64,000 nucleotides of DNA from an uncultured Lacinutrix sp. (GTDB taxonomy: Bacteria > Bacteroidota > Bacteroidia > Flavobacteriales > Flavobacteriaceae). Below, one piece after another: positions 9,333 through 22,200 of the stretch. A program made the position numbers and the translations under genes. The notes under the pieces are model-generated. The model saw only the letters and a program-made list of their open reading frames with translations, was not told where the DNA came from and did not search any database. The DNA lies in NCBI RefSeq assembly GCF_947500325.1, contig NZ_CANMRQ010000001.1:126001-190000 (forward strand). The letters run 5' to 3'. The number at the start of each line of letters is the position of its first letter. Positions within the stretch are counted from its first letter, which is position 1.

Positions 9333-12300
9333 ATGAAAAATATTAGAACTAGTAAAGTTTCAAAAGTGATTGCATGCTATTTAGCTTTGCAATTAATATT
9401 AACTACCATACAACCCTTTAGTTTACATGCCTTAACTAGTGGGCCATCGCAGCCAGAGTTTAACTCTTTTACACCTATTGGTACTAGTGATATGGTTAAT
9501 TTATCGTCTGGAGACTTTAACTATAACATCCCTATTATGGATGTTGGTGGTTACCCATTAAACTTAGCCTACGATTCAGGTATTACTATGGATCAAGAAG
9601 CCTCATGGGTTGGTTTAGGGTGGAATTTAAACGTAGGGCAAATTAATAGACAAGTTCGTGGTATTCCAGATGATTTTAATGGAGATAAAATGTCTTACGA
9701 AAATAATATTAAGGACAATAAAACAGTAGGGGCAACTGTACAATTTCATCCAGCTGCTATAGGTTTTGATTTTGGAAGTGCTCTAAGTCTTAGTTCTGGT
9801 TTTGGTGTAGATTATAATAACTATACTGGTTGGTCATACTCTTCAACCAATGGTGCTAGCTTTAAAATTTCAGACAATATCACCGTTGGTATGAACATGA
9901 GTAACTCAAGTACTAATGGCGCTACCATATCTCCTAGTTTAAGCTTAGCTTCTAATAAATTTGGAGACGATAAATATAGCCTAGGAGGATCAATAGGAAC
10001 TAGCTTTAATTCTAGACAAGGTTTAACATCTCTTACTATTTCACCGTCTTTAAACAAATCTTTTGAAAAAGGTGGTACTAAAAAAGATAAAACAAAAGTA
10101 ACAGGAGAGGTTAATCAATCTTATGGAGGATTAGGAACAGGAACAAAATCATTTGGAACCACATCTTTCACACCAACAAAAAGAAGTGCTTATGTAAACA
10201 GAAACTCTGCCGCTAATGCTGCAATAGGATTTGAAATTTTTGGAGGAGAAGGACAAGGAGAAGTTTATATATATGGTTCAGAGCAAGCCATGGCAAACGA
10301 AGAAAGATATAAACAGGAAAAAGCTTTTGGTTTTAATTTTACTGATAATGCATCAAAACACGATATTTTAGATTTTAATAGAGAGAATGATAGGATTATT
10401 AGCAAACATATTAATGCGCTTCCAGTAACTAATTATACCTATGATTTATATTCTATAAATGGTCAAGGCATATCTGGTATGTACCAACCTTATAGAAGCC
10501 AAGTAGGTTATGTATACGATAAACATGTAAAAGACATTAGTAAAGACAATCACTTAGGTATCGAAATTGGTCCAGGTGGCTATGTACATATAGGTATTGA
10601 GTTTAAATCTTCGCCATCTAATTCTTCTACAGGTTTATGGGAAGATGGAAATAATGCAAGAACAAATTTTATTCAAAGTAATAATAACAATGTAGATTAT
10701 GAGAAAGTTTACTACAAATCAATTGGAGAACTTAATGTAGATAATGAAATTAATTTATTATCTAATGTTCTAGGAGGAGAAGAACCTATAAAATTAGGGC
10801 TTACAGGTAGTAATCTTAATAAAAAGACTATTGCAGACAAATACTACTTTGGTACTAATGAGGCTTTAAACACAGGGCAAAACTTCCCTTCTAATAATAA
10901 AATTAATAGAACAAAACGATTACTTAGAAATCAAACTATAAAAACAGTTTCTAAAAAAGAGTCTGATATTTTCTATAAAAATTATGATAATGCTCCTAAA
11001 GTTTATAATGATGCAAAAGACCACCATAATGTAGAAACTAGAATTCTTCAACCAGATGGTAGTACTTATGTTTTTGGACAGCCCGTTTATAACACTAAAA
11101 AGCAAGAAGTTACTTTTAATGCTTCAGGAAGAAATTATATAAATAATGGCAATATTGATAGCTCAAGCGAATTAATAAATTACTATGGCTCAGATAATTC
11201 GTCTAATAATGGCAGAGGTCAAGATAATTATTTTAATAGAGTAACAACGCCTGCTTACGTACATACTTATCTAATTTCAGAAGTTTTATCTTCAGATTAT
11301 CAAGACCTTACCGGCAATGGACCATCAGACGATGACCTTGGTGCTTATACTAAATTTCATTATGATGACGCTGTAAATTATAATTGGAGAGTACCATTTC
11401 AAGCTAACTCTGCAACATCTAATAAAGGATTAAATTCTTTAGAGAATGACGATATGGGTAATTACATCTATGGAGAAAAAGAACAAATCTATATTAATAA
11501 AATAGAAACAAAAACACATGTAGCTGTTTTTAATTTAACTGATAGAAATGATGGTTACGGTGTTATTGGCCATAATGGAGGATTATCTCAAGACTCTAAA
11601 ATGAAAAAAATAAATACGATTTCATTATATAGTAAACCAGAGTATGAAAAATACCAAACAGAATTAGAAGATAACGATCCAGATAATGACCCAACCATAA
11701 ATCAACTATCTCCTATTAAAGTCGCTCATTTTGAATACGATTATTCATTATGTAAAAATGTCCCTAATAATGATCCAAATGATGATGACTTAGATTTTAA
11801 CGAAGATGATTTTGATGGCGATTTGGGAGGAAAACTAACACTCAAAAGTATTTATTTTACCTATAGAAATTCTAATATGGGTAAGTATACACCGTATATC
11901 TTTAACTATTCAGATCACAACCCAAACTATCATATAAAAGGATACGATATGTGGGGTAATTATAAAGATCCATCACAAACAGGTTTAAACTTTGGTGACG
12001 AACCTACAACATCAGAGTTTCCTTATGTAGACCAAAGCGATAGAGTTGCACAAGACATTAACGCTTCTGCTTGGACTATGAATTCTATAAACTTACCCTC
12101 TGGAGGGAAAATACAATTAGATTACGAAGCAGACGATTATGCATGGGTTCAAAATAAGCAAACCATGCAAATGTTTAAAGTAAGAGGTGTTGGATACCAT
12201 GGCAATCCATTAGACCCTAACGATAGTATATTAACTAACGATTTGCTTTATAATGGAGACATAGCTGCAAATTATCTTTATGTAGAGTTACCTGGAAAGT

Positions 12301-15300
12301 TTGAAGAGTACACCAATGGTACTTTTACTACTGGAGAACAGTTCCAAGAAAAATACCTCTCGAATATTAAAAACAAACCTATCTTTTTTAAGTTTCTATT
12401 AAATATGGTAGTCAGTGATATTCAAAAATCTGATTTTGTCTCTGGGTATTGCAAAATAGACACAGAATTACTGTCTAATAGTAAAGTATTTTCAAATAAC
12501 AGTAAGGTGTATGCTTCAATTCCTATAAAAAAAGTACATCTAAACAAAAGCGAGTATGATTCAAGTGGTGAAAACCCAATGTCTAAAGCAGGTTGGTATT
12601 ATGGAAGGCAACACATAAATAGAATTGTTTATGGTCAAGAAGAAGAAGAAAATTTTGATGTCTTAGAACTTGCCGAAATAATTGTTAATCAAATTGGTGC
12701 TATGTTCTCTTTATTTCAAGGACCAAATAGAGAATTAAGGAATAACTATTGTGCTCAAAAATTTAGTAACTCTAAGTCATGGGTAAGACTACAATGCCCA
12801 GATAGTTTAAAAATTGGTGGAGGCGCTAGAGTTTCTAAAATACAAATGTTTGATAAATGGGACGAAATGACGGGTAATACAGGTAGTGACAGCAATCTAT
12901 ATGCCATGTCTTACGGTCAAGAATACGATTACACATTAGATGGAGAAAATACCACAAGTGGTGTCGCTGCATATGAGCCTTTTGGTGGTAATGAAAATCC
13001 TTTTATAGAGCCTTTTTACGACGATGTTAATAGCGATAAAATATTAGCGCCAGAAGAACAAAACTATATAGAAAAACCTTTTGGAGCTTCATTTTTTCCT
13101 TCTCCAACGGTAACTTATAGTAAAGTGACTGTTTCTAACTTAAAAAGAGGTGCTTATAATAATTTAGAAATAGGCAAAAACGGAACAGGAAAAGTTGTTA
13201 ACGAATTTTATACCACAAAAAACTTCCCTACCATTACTAAACACACCGTTTTAGGAGACCCAAATGAGGTTAATTATCCTTCTACAGGAGTATCTATAAT
13301 ACAGTCTATGTTTGGTTTAAATTTTGTGACTAAAAAGCGTTTATCTATGTCGCAAGGGTTTACAGTAATAACCAATGATATGAATGGTAAACCTAAATCT
13401 CAAAAAGTATATAGCGAATCTGCAACGAGTTCAGACCCTGCTATTTCTGGAGTAGATTATATCTATAACGAGAATGGTAATGGAGAACTTATAAATGAGG
13501 TTAATACCATAAACGAAAATGGAGAAGTAGAAACAAATACTATTGGCGTGGACTACAGTGTTGTCAATGATTTTAGGCAATCTAAAAGCACCTCTACAAC
13601 CTATGGTGGCGATATTAATTTAGCTGTGGTTCCCGTTCTAGGTTTCCCAGTTCCTCTTGCAAGCGGCACGCCTCAATTTGCGTTGCATGATAATGAGTTA
13701 CGTACGGCTAGTACCACAAAAGTAATACACAAAACAAGCTTTTTAGTAGAGAAAAAAGCATTCGATTTAGGTGCAGAAGTATCAACAGTAAATAAAGCTT
13801 GGGATGCCGAAACTGGTCAAGTAATATTAACAGAAACCTCTAATGAGTATAATGATAAATATTATAACCTAAGTTATCCAGCCTATTGGGGATACAAAGG
13901 TATGGGTAGTGCCTCAAAGAATATTAACCTAAGATCTCTGGTCTCTCAAAGTGGTTCTAATCCAAATAAATACATACTTGATAATGGCATAAATGCTTCA
14001 CTGTTTTTACATGATGGAGATGAAGTTGTAATTAATGATGATTATAGCGATACAAATAATGATGGTAACAATAAAGGCTGGGTTACAGAAGTAGATAATA
14101 ATACCTTTAGTATTATTAATAAATCTGGAATTTATATTACAGGAGTTAATGAAATTAAAGTGATACGTTCTGGTTATAAAAATTTACAATCGGGTACTAT
14201 GGCTAGCATTACATTAATGAACAATCCTATTGAAAGCACTGCAGGTAATTTACAAGATATTACAGCAACATCTTTACAAGCTTCAACATGGGATGCCCAA
14301 CGAATTGTAAATGCTTCTGCCGTTAAATATGACGATTTGTGGGCTGCAGAATGTGACTGCGATTTACCAAAAATCGAACAATACGATGGTAATGGTAATC
14401 CTATTTTTGATTATTTATCTGGAAAAGGGTTTAATCCTTACCTCTATAATATTAAAGGTAATTGGAGAGCTAAAGAATCTTATGCGTATTTAACAGGCAG
14501 GTATAATGGTGATAATGAATATAACCCAAGAAACTCAGGGTTCTTTAAAAATTTTGATGCCTTTTACAAACCAGATGGTACAGGTAATTGGCCTATAAGT
14601 TCTACTAAATGGACTTCTGCTTCTCAAGTAACTAAATATAGTGCCTATGGTGCAGAATTAGAAAATAAAGATGCACTTAATAGATACTCGGCTGCACAAT
14701 ACGATTATAACAATAAATTTCCTGTAGCAGTAGCTTCAAATTCTCAATATAAAGAAATGGGGTATAATGGTTTTGAAGGAGATATAAATTTAAACAGATC
14801 TTGTTTAATAAGTATTTTTTCTGGCCCACCAACTAACCCATATGGTTCAGTATATAATGATTCTCATTTTCAGTTTAATGGTAGCTTACCAAGTGGGTTT
14901 AACTCTTCAGTAGGAACACATGTCTCTAATGATGAAGCGCATACAGGTAATTTTAGTTTAAAACTAACTCCAAAAAACAATAACCCAGATGATGGGAGTC
15001 ATGATAGCTATCTACATAAAATAATCTCTTATAATAATTATGAAACTTCGTTTAGCCCAGAATTTGGTGAAAAATATTTCTTCAGTGCTTGGGTAAAAGT
15101 TAATGATACCCAAAACTCACAACCTTTAACTTATGAAGATGTATATGCGAAAGTTCAGCTTGTTAATAGCTCGGGAGTTGTTATTATTTCTTCATCATTT
15201 TTACCTAAAGGAGATATTATTGGTGGTTGGCAACGTATTACTGGCGTTATAGATATCCCTAATAATTCTTCAACTATATCTATTGGTTTAATTAACGATA

Positions 15301-15536
15301 ATATAGATAAAACAGCTTATGTAGACGATGTAAGAATGCATCCATATAATAGTAGTATGAAGTCTTTTGTTTACGATCAAGAAAATTATAGGCTAATGGC
15401 AGAGTTAGATGATAATAACTATGCTACATTCTACGAATACGATAACGAAGGCGGTTTGGTTAGAGTTAAAAAAGAAACCGAAAAAGGGATTATGACTATT
15501 CAAGAAACGAGGTCTGGTAATAAAATAAGCAACTAG
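9333..15536 (+). CDS. giant secreted RHS-associated protein (Bacteroidota SpvB/RHS-like shell component)
   Basis: The 2067-aa product has an unusual, long signal-type N-terminus (VIACYLALQLILTTIQPFSL). It then carries the family hallmark PSQPEFNSFTPIGTSDMVNLSSGDFNYNIPIMDVGGYPL with ASWVGLGWNLNVGQINRQVRGIPDDF. A carbohydrate-binding-like beta-sandwich lies near residues 1840-1990 (HTGNFSLKLTP...YFFSAWVKV...RITGVIDIPNNSSTISIGLI...AYVDDVRMHP). The C-terminus reads ATFYEYDNEGGLVRVKKETEKG, a YD-repeat-like strand pair. Proteins of this kind usually sit directly upstream of RHS toxins in flavobacteria and may form part of the same shell. It has no variable toxin tip. The biochemical role is unproven. 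A small gene starts 4 bp downstream. Confidence 0.75.
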   Translation: MKNIRTSKVSKVIACYLALQLILTTIQPFSLHALTSGPSQPEFNSFTPIGTSDMVNLSSGDFNYNIPIMDVGGYPLNLAYDSGITMDQEASWVGLGWNLNVGQINRQVRGIPDDFNGDKMSYENNIKDNKTVGATVQFHPAAIGFDFGSALSLSSGFGVDYNNYTGWSYSSTNGASFKISDNITVGMNMSNSSTNGATISPSLSLASNKFGDDKYSLGGSIGTSFNSRQGLTSLTISPSLNKSFEKGGTKKDKTKVTGEVNQSYGGLGTGTKSFGTTSFTPTKRSAYVNRNSAANAAIGFEIFGGEGQGEVYIYGSEQAMANEERYKQEKAFGFNFTDNASKHDILDFNRENDRIISKHINALPVTNYTYDLYSINGQGISGMYQPYRSQVGYVYDKHVKDISKDNHLGIEIGPGGYVHIGIEFKSSPSNSSTGLWEDGNNARTNFIQSNNNNVDYEKVYYKSIGELNVDNEINLLSNVLGGEEPIKLGLTGSNLNKKTIADKYYFGTNEALNTGQNFPSNNKINRTKRLLRNQTIKTVSKKESDIFYKNYDNAPKVYNDAKDHHNVETRILQPDGSTYVFGQPVYNTKKQEVTFNASGRNYINNGNIDSSSELINYYGSDNSSNNGRGQDNYFNRVTTPAYVHTYLISEVLSSDYQDLTGNGPSDDDLGAYTKFHYDDAVNYNWRVPFQANSATSNKGLNSLENDDMGNYIYGEKEQIYINKIETKTHVAVFNLTDRNDGYGVIGHNGGLSQDSKMKKINTISLYSKPEYEKYQTELEDNDPDNDPTINQLSPIKVAHFEYDYSLCKNVPNNDPNDDDLDFNEDDFDGDLGGKLTLKSIYFTYRNSNMGKYTPYIFNYSDHNPNYHIKGYDMWGNYKDPSQTGLNFGDEPTTSEFPYVDQSDRVAQDINASAWTMNSINLPSGGKIQLDYEADDYAWVQNKQTMQMFKVRGVGYHGNPLDPNDSILTNDLLYNGDIAANYLYVELPGKFEEYTNGTFTTGEQFQEKYLSNIKNKPIFFKFLLNMVVSDIQKSDFVSGYCKIDTELLSNSKVFSNNSKVYASIPIKKVHLNKSEYDSSGENPMSKAGWYYGRQHINRIVYGQEEEENFDVLELAEIIVNQIGAMFSLFQGPNRELRNNYCAQKFSNSKSWVRLQCPDSLKIGGGARVSKIQMFDKWDEMTGNTGSDSNLYAMSYGQEYDYTLDGENTTSGVAAYEPFGGNENPFIEPFYDDVNSDKILAPEEQNYIEKPFGASFFPSPTVTYSKVTVSNLKRGAYNNLEIGKNGTGKVVNEFYTTKNFPTITKHTVLGDPNEVNYPSTGVSIIQSMFGLNFVTKKRLSMSQGFTVITNDMNGKPKSQKVYSESATSSDPAISGVDYIYNENGNGELINEVNTINENGEVETNTIGVDYSVVNDFRQSKSTSTTYGGDINLAVVPVLGFPVPLASGTPQFALHDNELRTASTTKVIHKTSFLVEKKAFDLGAEVSTVNKAWDAETGQVILTETSNEYNDKYYNLSYPAYWGYKGMGSASKNINLRSLVSQSGSNPNKYILDNGINASLFLHDGDEVVINDDYSDTNNDGNNKGWVTEVDNNTFSIINKSGIYITGVNEIKVIRSGYKNLQSGTMASITLMNNPIESTAGNLQDITATSLQASTWDAQRIVNASAVKYDDLWAAECDCDLPKIEQYDGNGNPIFDYLSGKGFNPYLYNIKGNWRAKESYAYLTGRYNGDNEYNPRNSGFFKNFDAFYKPDGTGNWPISSTKWTSASQVTKYSAYGAELENKDALNRYSAAQYDYNNKFPVAVASNSQYKEMGYNGFEGDINLNRSCLISIFSGPPTNPYGSVYNDSHFQFNGSLPSGFNSSVGTHVSNDEAHTGNFSLKLTPKNNNPDDGSHDSYLHKIISYNNYETSFSPEFGEKYFFSAWVKVNDTQNSQPLTYEDVYAKVQLVNSSGVVIISSSFLPKGDIIGGWQRITGVIDIPNNSSTISIGLINDNIDKTAYVDDVRMHPYNSSMKSFVYDQENYRLMAELDDNNYATFYEYDNEGGLVRVKKETEKGIMTIQETRSGNKISN

Positions 15537-15540
15537 ATTT

Positions 15541-16239
15541 ATGAGATATATTATAATACTATTAGTCTTTCTCTGCAACATAAACACTATAGTTGCGCAA
15601 GACTTTCAAGATATAATAGATAAGGTGACTAATAAATATGAAAACACCAAATCGTACGAATCTAAAGTAAAATATACATTATACGAAGACAGTATTTCTA
15701 AAGTTGTTAAAGATCAATTATATGGTAAATTGTATAAAGACGAAGATAATTACCATTTAAAAATAAAAACGTCTGAAATAGTGAAGGCTAAAGATTTTTA
15801 TCTAAAAATAAGCCATTCAGAAAAAATGCTTCAGTATTCTAAAACAAATAAAGGGGTAGAAAACAATACTGACCAAACACCTTTTATAACATTAATTGAT
15901 CAATTTGAAGATAAACAAATAAAGGATAAAGGTGAATTATGGGAATTAGTTTTCACTAAAAAGAAGAAAGCTTCACCATACAATAAAATCATTATTCATA
16001 TTTCTAAAAAAGGATATAACGTAGTAAAACAAGTCTATTATTTAAGTGCTTCTTATGAGAAGAAATACGACTCTAATGCTACAAATACTAAAAAAGAAAG
16101 ATTAGAAATAATAGAAGTCTCTTTTAAAGAAAACCCTAAAAGAGATAATAGCGTTTTCAACCTAAGTAAATACCTCATAAATAAAGATAATAAATACACT
16201 TTATCAAGCTATTTAGAAGGTTATAAAATAATATTTTAA
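15541..16239 (+). CDS. small secreted protein, LolA-like fold suspected
   Basis: The 232-aa protein has a signal peptide (MRYIIILLVFLCNINTIVAQ), followed by DFQDIIDKVTNKYENTKSYESKVKYTLYED, which resembles the opening helix and first strand of LolA/LolB-like lipoprotein carriers (an amphipathic helix then long antiparallel strands). Further strands include KLYKDEDNYHLKIKTSE and YNKIIIHISKKGYNVVKQVYYL. There is no lipobox. It is wedged between the two giant RHS-type genes, 4 bp after one and 24 bp before the other, so it is likely a dedicated chaperone or carrier for them. The fold assignment is tentative. Confidence 0.5.
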   Translation: MRYIIILLVFLCNINTIVAQDFQDIIDKVTNKYENTKSYESKVKYTLYEDSISKVVKDQLYGKLYKDEDNYHLKIKTSEIVKAKDFYLKISHSEKMLQYSKTNKGVENNTDQTPFITLIDQFEDKQIKDKGELWELVFTKKKKASPYNKIIIHISKKGYNVVKQVYYLSASYEKKYDSNATNTKKERLEIIEVSFKENPKRDNSVFNLSKYLINKDNKYTLSSYLEGYKIIF

Positions 16240-16263
16240 TATATCATTATTAAAAGTAAAACT

Positions 16264-19200
16264 ATGATTAAGCAAACCATAAAACTTTTTATTGCAACAT
16301 GTTGCTGTTTCTTTTTAAGTCTAAAAATTAGCGCCCAAACAGAAGTAGCAAATGCGTCTTTAACACCATCAGAAATGATTATTGGTGCTACTAGCGAAAT
16401 AATGAGCCCAAATGCTACATTACCAAACAGTATTGTAGAAAATCCTACTATAAATATTTCTTTAGAAATTTTAGACGATGTCGTAATAACTCCTTCTATA
16501 TGGTTTACATATGAAACCAAAATTAGAATAGATCTAATAAATGTAACATCTGGGCAAATTGATGATACTTTATATAGAAATTTTAAAATTGAATATAGCC
16601 CATTTGGTGATATAGGTAATTATGTAGATTTAGATTTAAAACAAATTAAAGGCCATCAAAAAGTAGCAATCCGTATAGATGAAATTTTAGTAACTAATAA
16701 GGAGAATGGCAACAGTTTAGGAGTTACAAATCCTGGGAATGTTATATTAAAATTAGAATATACAGCTAATAGATATAAAGCATTATCAAACACGCTTCCT
16801 GTACTTAATCATGAATATATTAAGTTTAATGGAGTCAATGAAGTAGTAACTAATGCTCAAGAAGCAGAACAATTAAATATTTCTTGGCTACCTATTGATG
16901 GCGCTATTAAATACCAATTAGAATGGTCATGGATTGACAGTTTTTCAGGATCAGGAAGTACTATACTATTACAACCGCAAAATGTTCCATTAAAACCTAA
17001 AACTTTCGAGAGAAATAGTGCCAGAGTTACTATTAAAAATAATGCTTTTAAAATTCCTTTAGTATATGCCAATGGTTTTTTAGTATACAGGGTAAGAGCT
17101 ATAGGTAATAGATACAATGATTATAATAACGACAATGATTTTTCTAAAGTATCAAAATACTTTTATGGTCAGTGGACAGATGGCTATAATGAAACAACAG
17201 TATCACAATGGAACTACGCCGTAACATCTCAACATCAAGGTAATAAAAACTGGCAATTTCAAGCTTCTTTCGCCGAAGAAGGAAAGAAAAAAGAAGTGGT
17301 TAGTTATTTTGATGGTACGTTAAGAAATAGGCAAACTGTTACTAAAATAAATACAGATGGTTACTCTATAGTTGGAGAAGTAATCTATGATAACCAAGGT
17401 AGACCTGCTATAGAAGTTTTACCAACTCCAGATATTAATAGTGCTTTAGATTATAAAAAGGATTTTAATTTAAATACTCAAAACAAAACCTATTCGCATT
17501 ACGATTTCGATTGGTCAGATCCTAATGCTTTAGTTTGCGAAACTGGAGTAACGCTATCTGGTATGTCTAAAACTAAAGGCGCTAGTTTGTATTATTCTGG
17601 GGAAAACACGCCTTTTGTAACGACAGAAAAAGATAAATACATCCCAGATGCTAATAATTATCCTTTTTCTCAAATACAATACACAGATGATAATACAGGA
17701 AGAATAAAAAGAAAATCTGGTGTAGGATTAACGCATCAAATTGGTAGTGGTCATGAAATGAAATATTATTATGGAACACCAAATCAAAACGAACTTAATA
17801 GACTTTTTGGTTACAAAGTAGGTTATAATAAATTTTATAAAAAAAATACTGTAATAGATCCAAATAAACAAGTAAGTGTAAGTTATCTCGATCCGCAAGG
17901 TAGAACAATTGCTACTGCATTATCTGGTAATAAACCTGCTAATATTGATCCTTTAGAAGAACATAATACAGGAAATCACAATCCAATTACTGTAGATTTA
18001 TTAAACAAAAGTAACCTTGATGACCCAGATACCAATAATGATAACAACTTAAAATTCTCTACAGGCCACTTTGGTAGTTTTCAAGATGGTTTACAATACT
18101 CTGGTAATCGATTTGTAAATAAAAGTGATGCTGTTTTTAGTTTTAATTATAAAGCAGAGTTAGACATATTAGAAAAAGAATGCGGTACTATAGAGTCAAC
18201 AGAATCTTTAGTTTATCCTTTTGTTTACGATTTAAATATAAACTTAACTAATGAGTGTGGTGATCCTGTAGCAATATCAGAATTAGAAACAACAACACAA
18301 TTACCATTAATAGATGGACAGCCAGCAACTACAGATAATCAATTAACAAGTTTTACTACACAATTAGGAACAATTACTAATACAGCAGGCAGTATTCAAA
18401 CTTTAGAGTTTACTACAAATTCTGGAGCTTTAAGTATTGGTAATTATACTATAAACAAAACTATTACAATTAATGAAGAGGCTCTAAATACATATGTAGA
18501 AAGCTATATGAATAGCGCTTGTATTTTACCTCTTGACTATTTTAATTTAAACTTAATTGATAATGATTGTGTTTTAAGTCCTGAAGATTGTGAAAGCTTT
18601 TTAAATAATACTAATTATTATGATGTAAGCGATAATGATAATGACACCAATACAGAATTTGATGATCAAGAAAGTTATGCTGCATACAAAATAGGTCTAA
18701 TTCAAACAGATTTAGCGACTAATGGATACCCTGCATTAACTCCAGCAGAAATTGAAGCTTATACTGGAGCCTATATAGAGTTGTATATTGCTAAAAGAGA
18801 AACCTGTGCAGACTTAAATGCCTTAGATGAGAATCCAGATGCACCAGGAGAATATACCTTTACAATAGACTGTTACATCACGAACTTGAGATTACTCCAA
18901 GATTTTGCTCCAGGAGAGCAATATGCTGTTTTTCAAGATGAAGATGAAAACATTGGTTTAGACCCGTTTAGTATTTATGTAGAAGATGTTAATAATTCTT
19001 TTTTAACCAATGCTTCTGGTTTAACAACACCTATCTGGAAAAACCCAAAAAGTTTATACGATAATGGTATCGACTTTTATTTAACAGATGCAGGCGAAGA
19101 AATCGATTTTATAGAAGTGACACCTTTATATGATGATAATGGTGATTTTGCTCTTGACGATGCTGGCGAATTTACGTTTAACATTCCTATTGATGACCTT

Positions 19201-22200
19201 AGCTTTAATCAAAATATAACTTACAATGGTATTACCTATAACATAAAGTATTTAGATGGTAATGGAAACCCTAATGTAAACGAAAATGGTGTTCTAAAAG
19301 TATTACCTAATCACGTTACTAATGCTAAAGATTTTAAAGACAATTGGAATCCTAGTTGGGCACAATCTCTTTTATATTATCACCCAGAAATTGGGTATTC
19401 TACTTTCTTTTCAGAAATATGTTCGCAACTAAAGTCAACAGGACTTAACTACCCTGGAGCAGAAAACCTAAGTTCTTCTGCTTACGACGATTTTTTAAAC
19501 CAATTAAATTATACTGTTCAAGCTGGACAAGATGCTATTCAAATTCAAGGCAATATCGCATTAGAAAATTTATTAACCAATACAGATTGGTTAGTGGAAC
19601 ACGATCCATTCTTTAAAAATCTTTATCAAAACATAACTGGTACTAACTTATTAGGTGCTAATGCTAGTTATAGTATTTTTAATGCTAACCCAAATATTGA
19701 TAATTCTCATACTGCCCAAACTATAAGTGTCCCAAACCCTAATGGAGGCACAATGCCAATAACTATAGCTAACGAGCAAGAAGCGCGTTATGAAATAATG
19801 AAATATGCTTTAGAGTATAATGCAGATGGACAAGGCATACCTATATGGCAAATAGCCTATAGAATGGTTATGTGTGGAGACGCTTTATTATTTGATTGTA
19901 CAGTAGATAGTTACCCAAATACTTTAAACGATGTTATAGCAGCTTTATCTCCAGAAGACCTAGAAGAATTTGTTAATAATTATATAGCAATATACCTTAG
20001 TACAAAAAGTAAATTACAATTTGTATTCTCTAATATTTATGCACAACAGTTAAATTTTTATAATGGTTGTATTGAAGATTTAAACAACAACCCATTAACT
20101 GTTTTAAGCTCATATCCTCAAGGGTTTGTAAATATTTTATCTAATTATTATAACTTTAATCAACCCAATCCTGTTGTTCCTGCTGGTGTATGTTATACAG
20201 GAGCAGCTAACCAATTTGAAGGCAAAAAAAGAAGGTTTTTACCTTTCGATGTTGTTTCAGAAGATGATAATACAGATGAAGATGCTTCAGATATTGTAGA
20301 AGACACAGATTTATTATACTGGGAAGCAACTGGTAATTGTCCAAATGCTTTAGATTTAAATCTTTTCATAAATGGGTTGTTTACAGACCAACTTGGTAAT
20401 CTTCCAGATGCTTCAAATCCATATACCAACGCGCAATACCTATTTGCAGATTTATATACTGCTTTAGGAGGTGAAATTATTGAAAATAATGCTACAGAAC
20501 CAATTATGGGTGCTAATGGCATACAAATTTATACAGATAGTAGTACTAATACAGAGTTAATAATTAATGTTGGAGATCAAAACGATTTAGATAGTAATAC
20601 TAATAATGGTGCTACTTGCCCAATTACAATCTACGCAGACCCTAGTAGCACACTTAATTGGAGTAACTACGGCGCTAACTTATGGTATATCACTAATGTG
20701 CAAAACTTAGTTTTTACAGGAGACGATGCTGCTACTGGAGATCAAAAGTTTTCATTTTTAGCAACAGTTAATAATAATGGAGAGACAATAGAGGTCGTCT
20801 TTAATGGTCAATCTTGTGCAAATATTGGTTACTGTGGTACAGATACTACACAAGCGGGAAGTTCAGATTACGACTATATAGATCCTAATGTTGATATTAA
20901 TTTACCAGATGGTGGCGATTGTCTTAATAAAGGTAAAGTAGAAACAGGTATTAAAAATGTTTTTAATGAGTTACATGAAAATAATCTATTATTTTCTAGT
21001 ACACCTACAACTTTAAGCACTTATAATTCATACACATCTAGTTATTTACCAGAGTTTTTTCAAGAAATAAATGCGCCTATTTTATATAAATACGATAATC
21101 AATCTTTTACGTTTTATTACGATCAAGGTGGTTTTGATACAAATATTATTAAAATCCCAACAGGGTTGCTTCCTGCTCTATCTCTTAATTATATACATAG
21201 TGTTTCTATAAATCCAGTAATGGACTCTCTTTTAGGTAATGAAGCTACAGTTGGCTATGCTTATAATAATGGTACTATAACCTATAACCAAAGTAGTTTT
21301 ACTGTTAGTGCTCCAATAAACGTTACTGAAACTAAATCTATTGATTTTAACTGTTGTACAGATTCTGCAGATAGTACAACTGGTTTTATTGCACTATTAA
21401 ATCATTTAATAAGTATAGAACCAAATGTACCTAATGGATATCAACCTCAAGAATTACTAGATTTATTCCCTTTTATAGCTTTAGAAGCTAACAATATAGG
21501 TATTTACGATTTTGAAATTACACAATATGTAACAGGGTTTAATACTTCTGCTCCTGTTTTAAAATTCTCATTTAATGATGATGGTGAATTTGATGTCATG
21601 TTACTTTCTTATCCGGAGTTTACTCAAGAACCAATAAGCATATCGGGTTTAAATTTTGATTCTTCAGCTCAAGATTCTTATCCTATTTGGAATTTAGACT
21701 TACCAGGGTATAATTTTGCTGGAGTAGAATCAGATTATATAAGACTATCTAAAATATTTTACAAGAATATAGATTTTAATGGTTGCGAAGACTGTATTCC
21801 AGTTCCAATTCCTAGTGTAAGTGGTACACAAGCATGGCAAACTTATATAACAACTGTTGGTTTAGATCAAGATAGTAATGGTATTAGTGATACCATTCCT
21901 GGATATGCATTACCAGAATGGTTAACAGAAGCCTATTTTACAGACTTAGGTTTTAAGTATTCTATAGAAGCCTACAATCAATACATTACAGATTTACAAA
22001 TAATTGCTAATGGAGGCATAGACAGTGATTATTTTATTTCTTTAGAGCAATTTGGGACTAATGCATTAGGATTGGGTCACCCGCAAACGTCTGATGCTGT
22101 TACACAGTATGCTAATTATATAAGTATTGTTACCCAAAACAATGTAGAACCGTTAGGATGGTTAGCTTATGTAAGTCAAATATACATGAAAGAAACAGGT

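Noticed and set aside
16236-16520. Minus-strand ORF opposite the RHS gene start (and similar long shadows within 9.8-25.6 kb)
   Set aside because: They lie fully inside well-supported genes on the other strand, with no family motif and no ribosome binding site.
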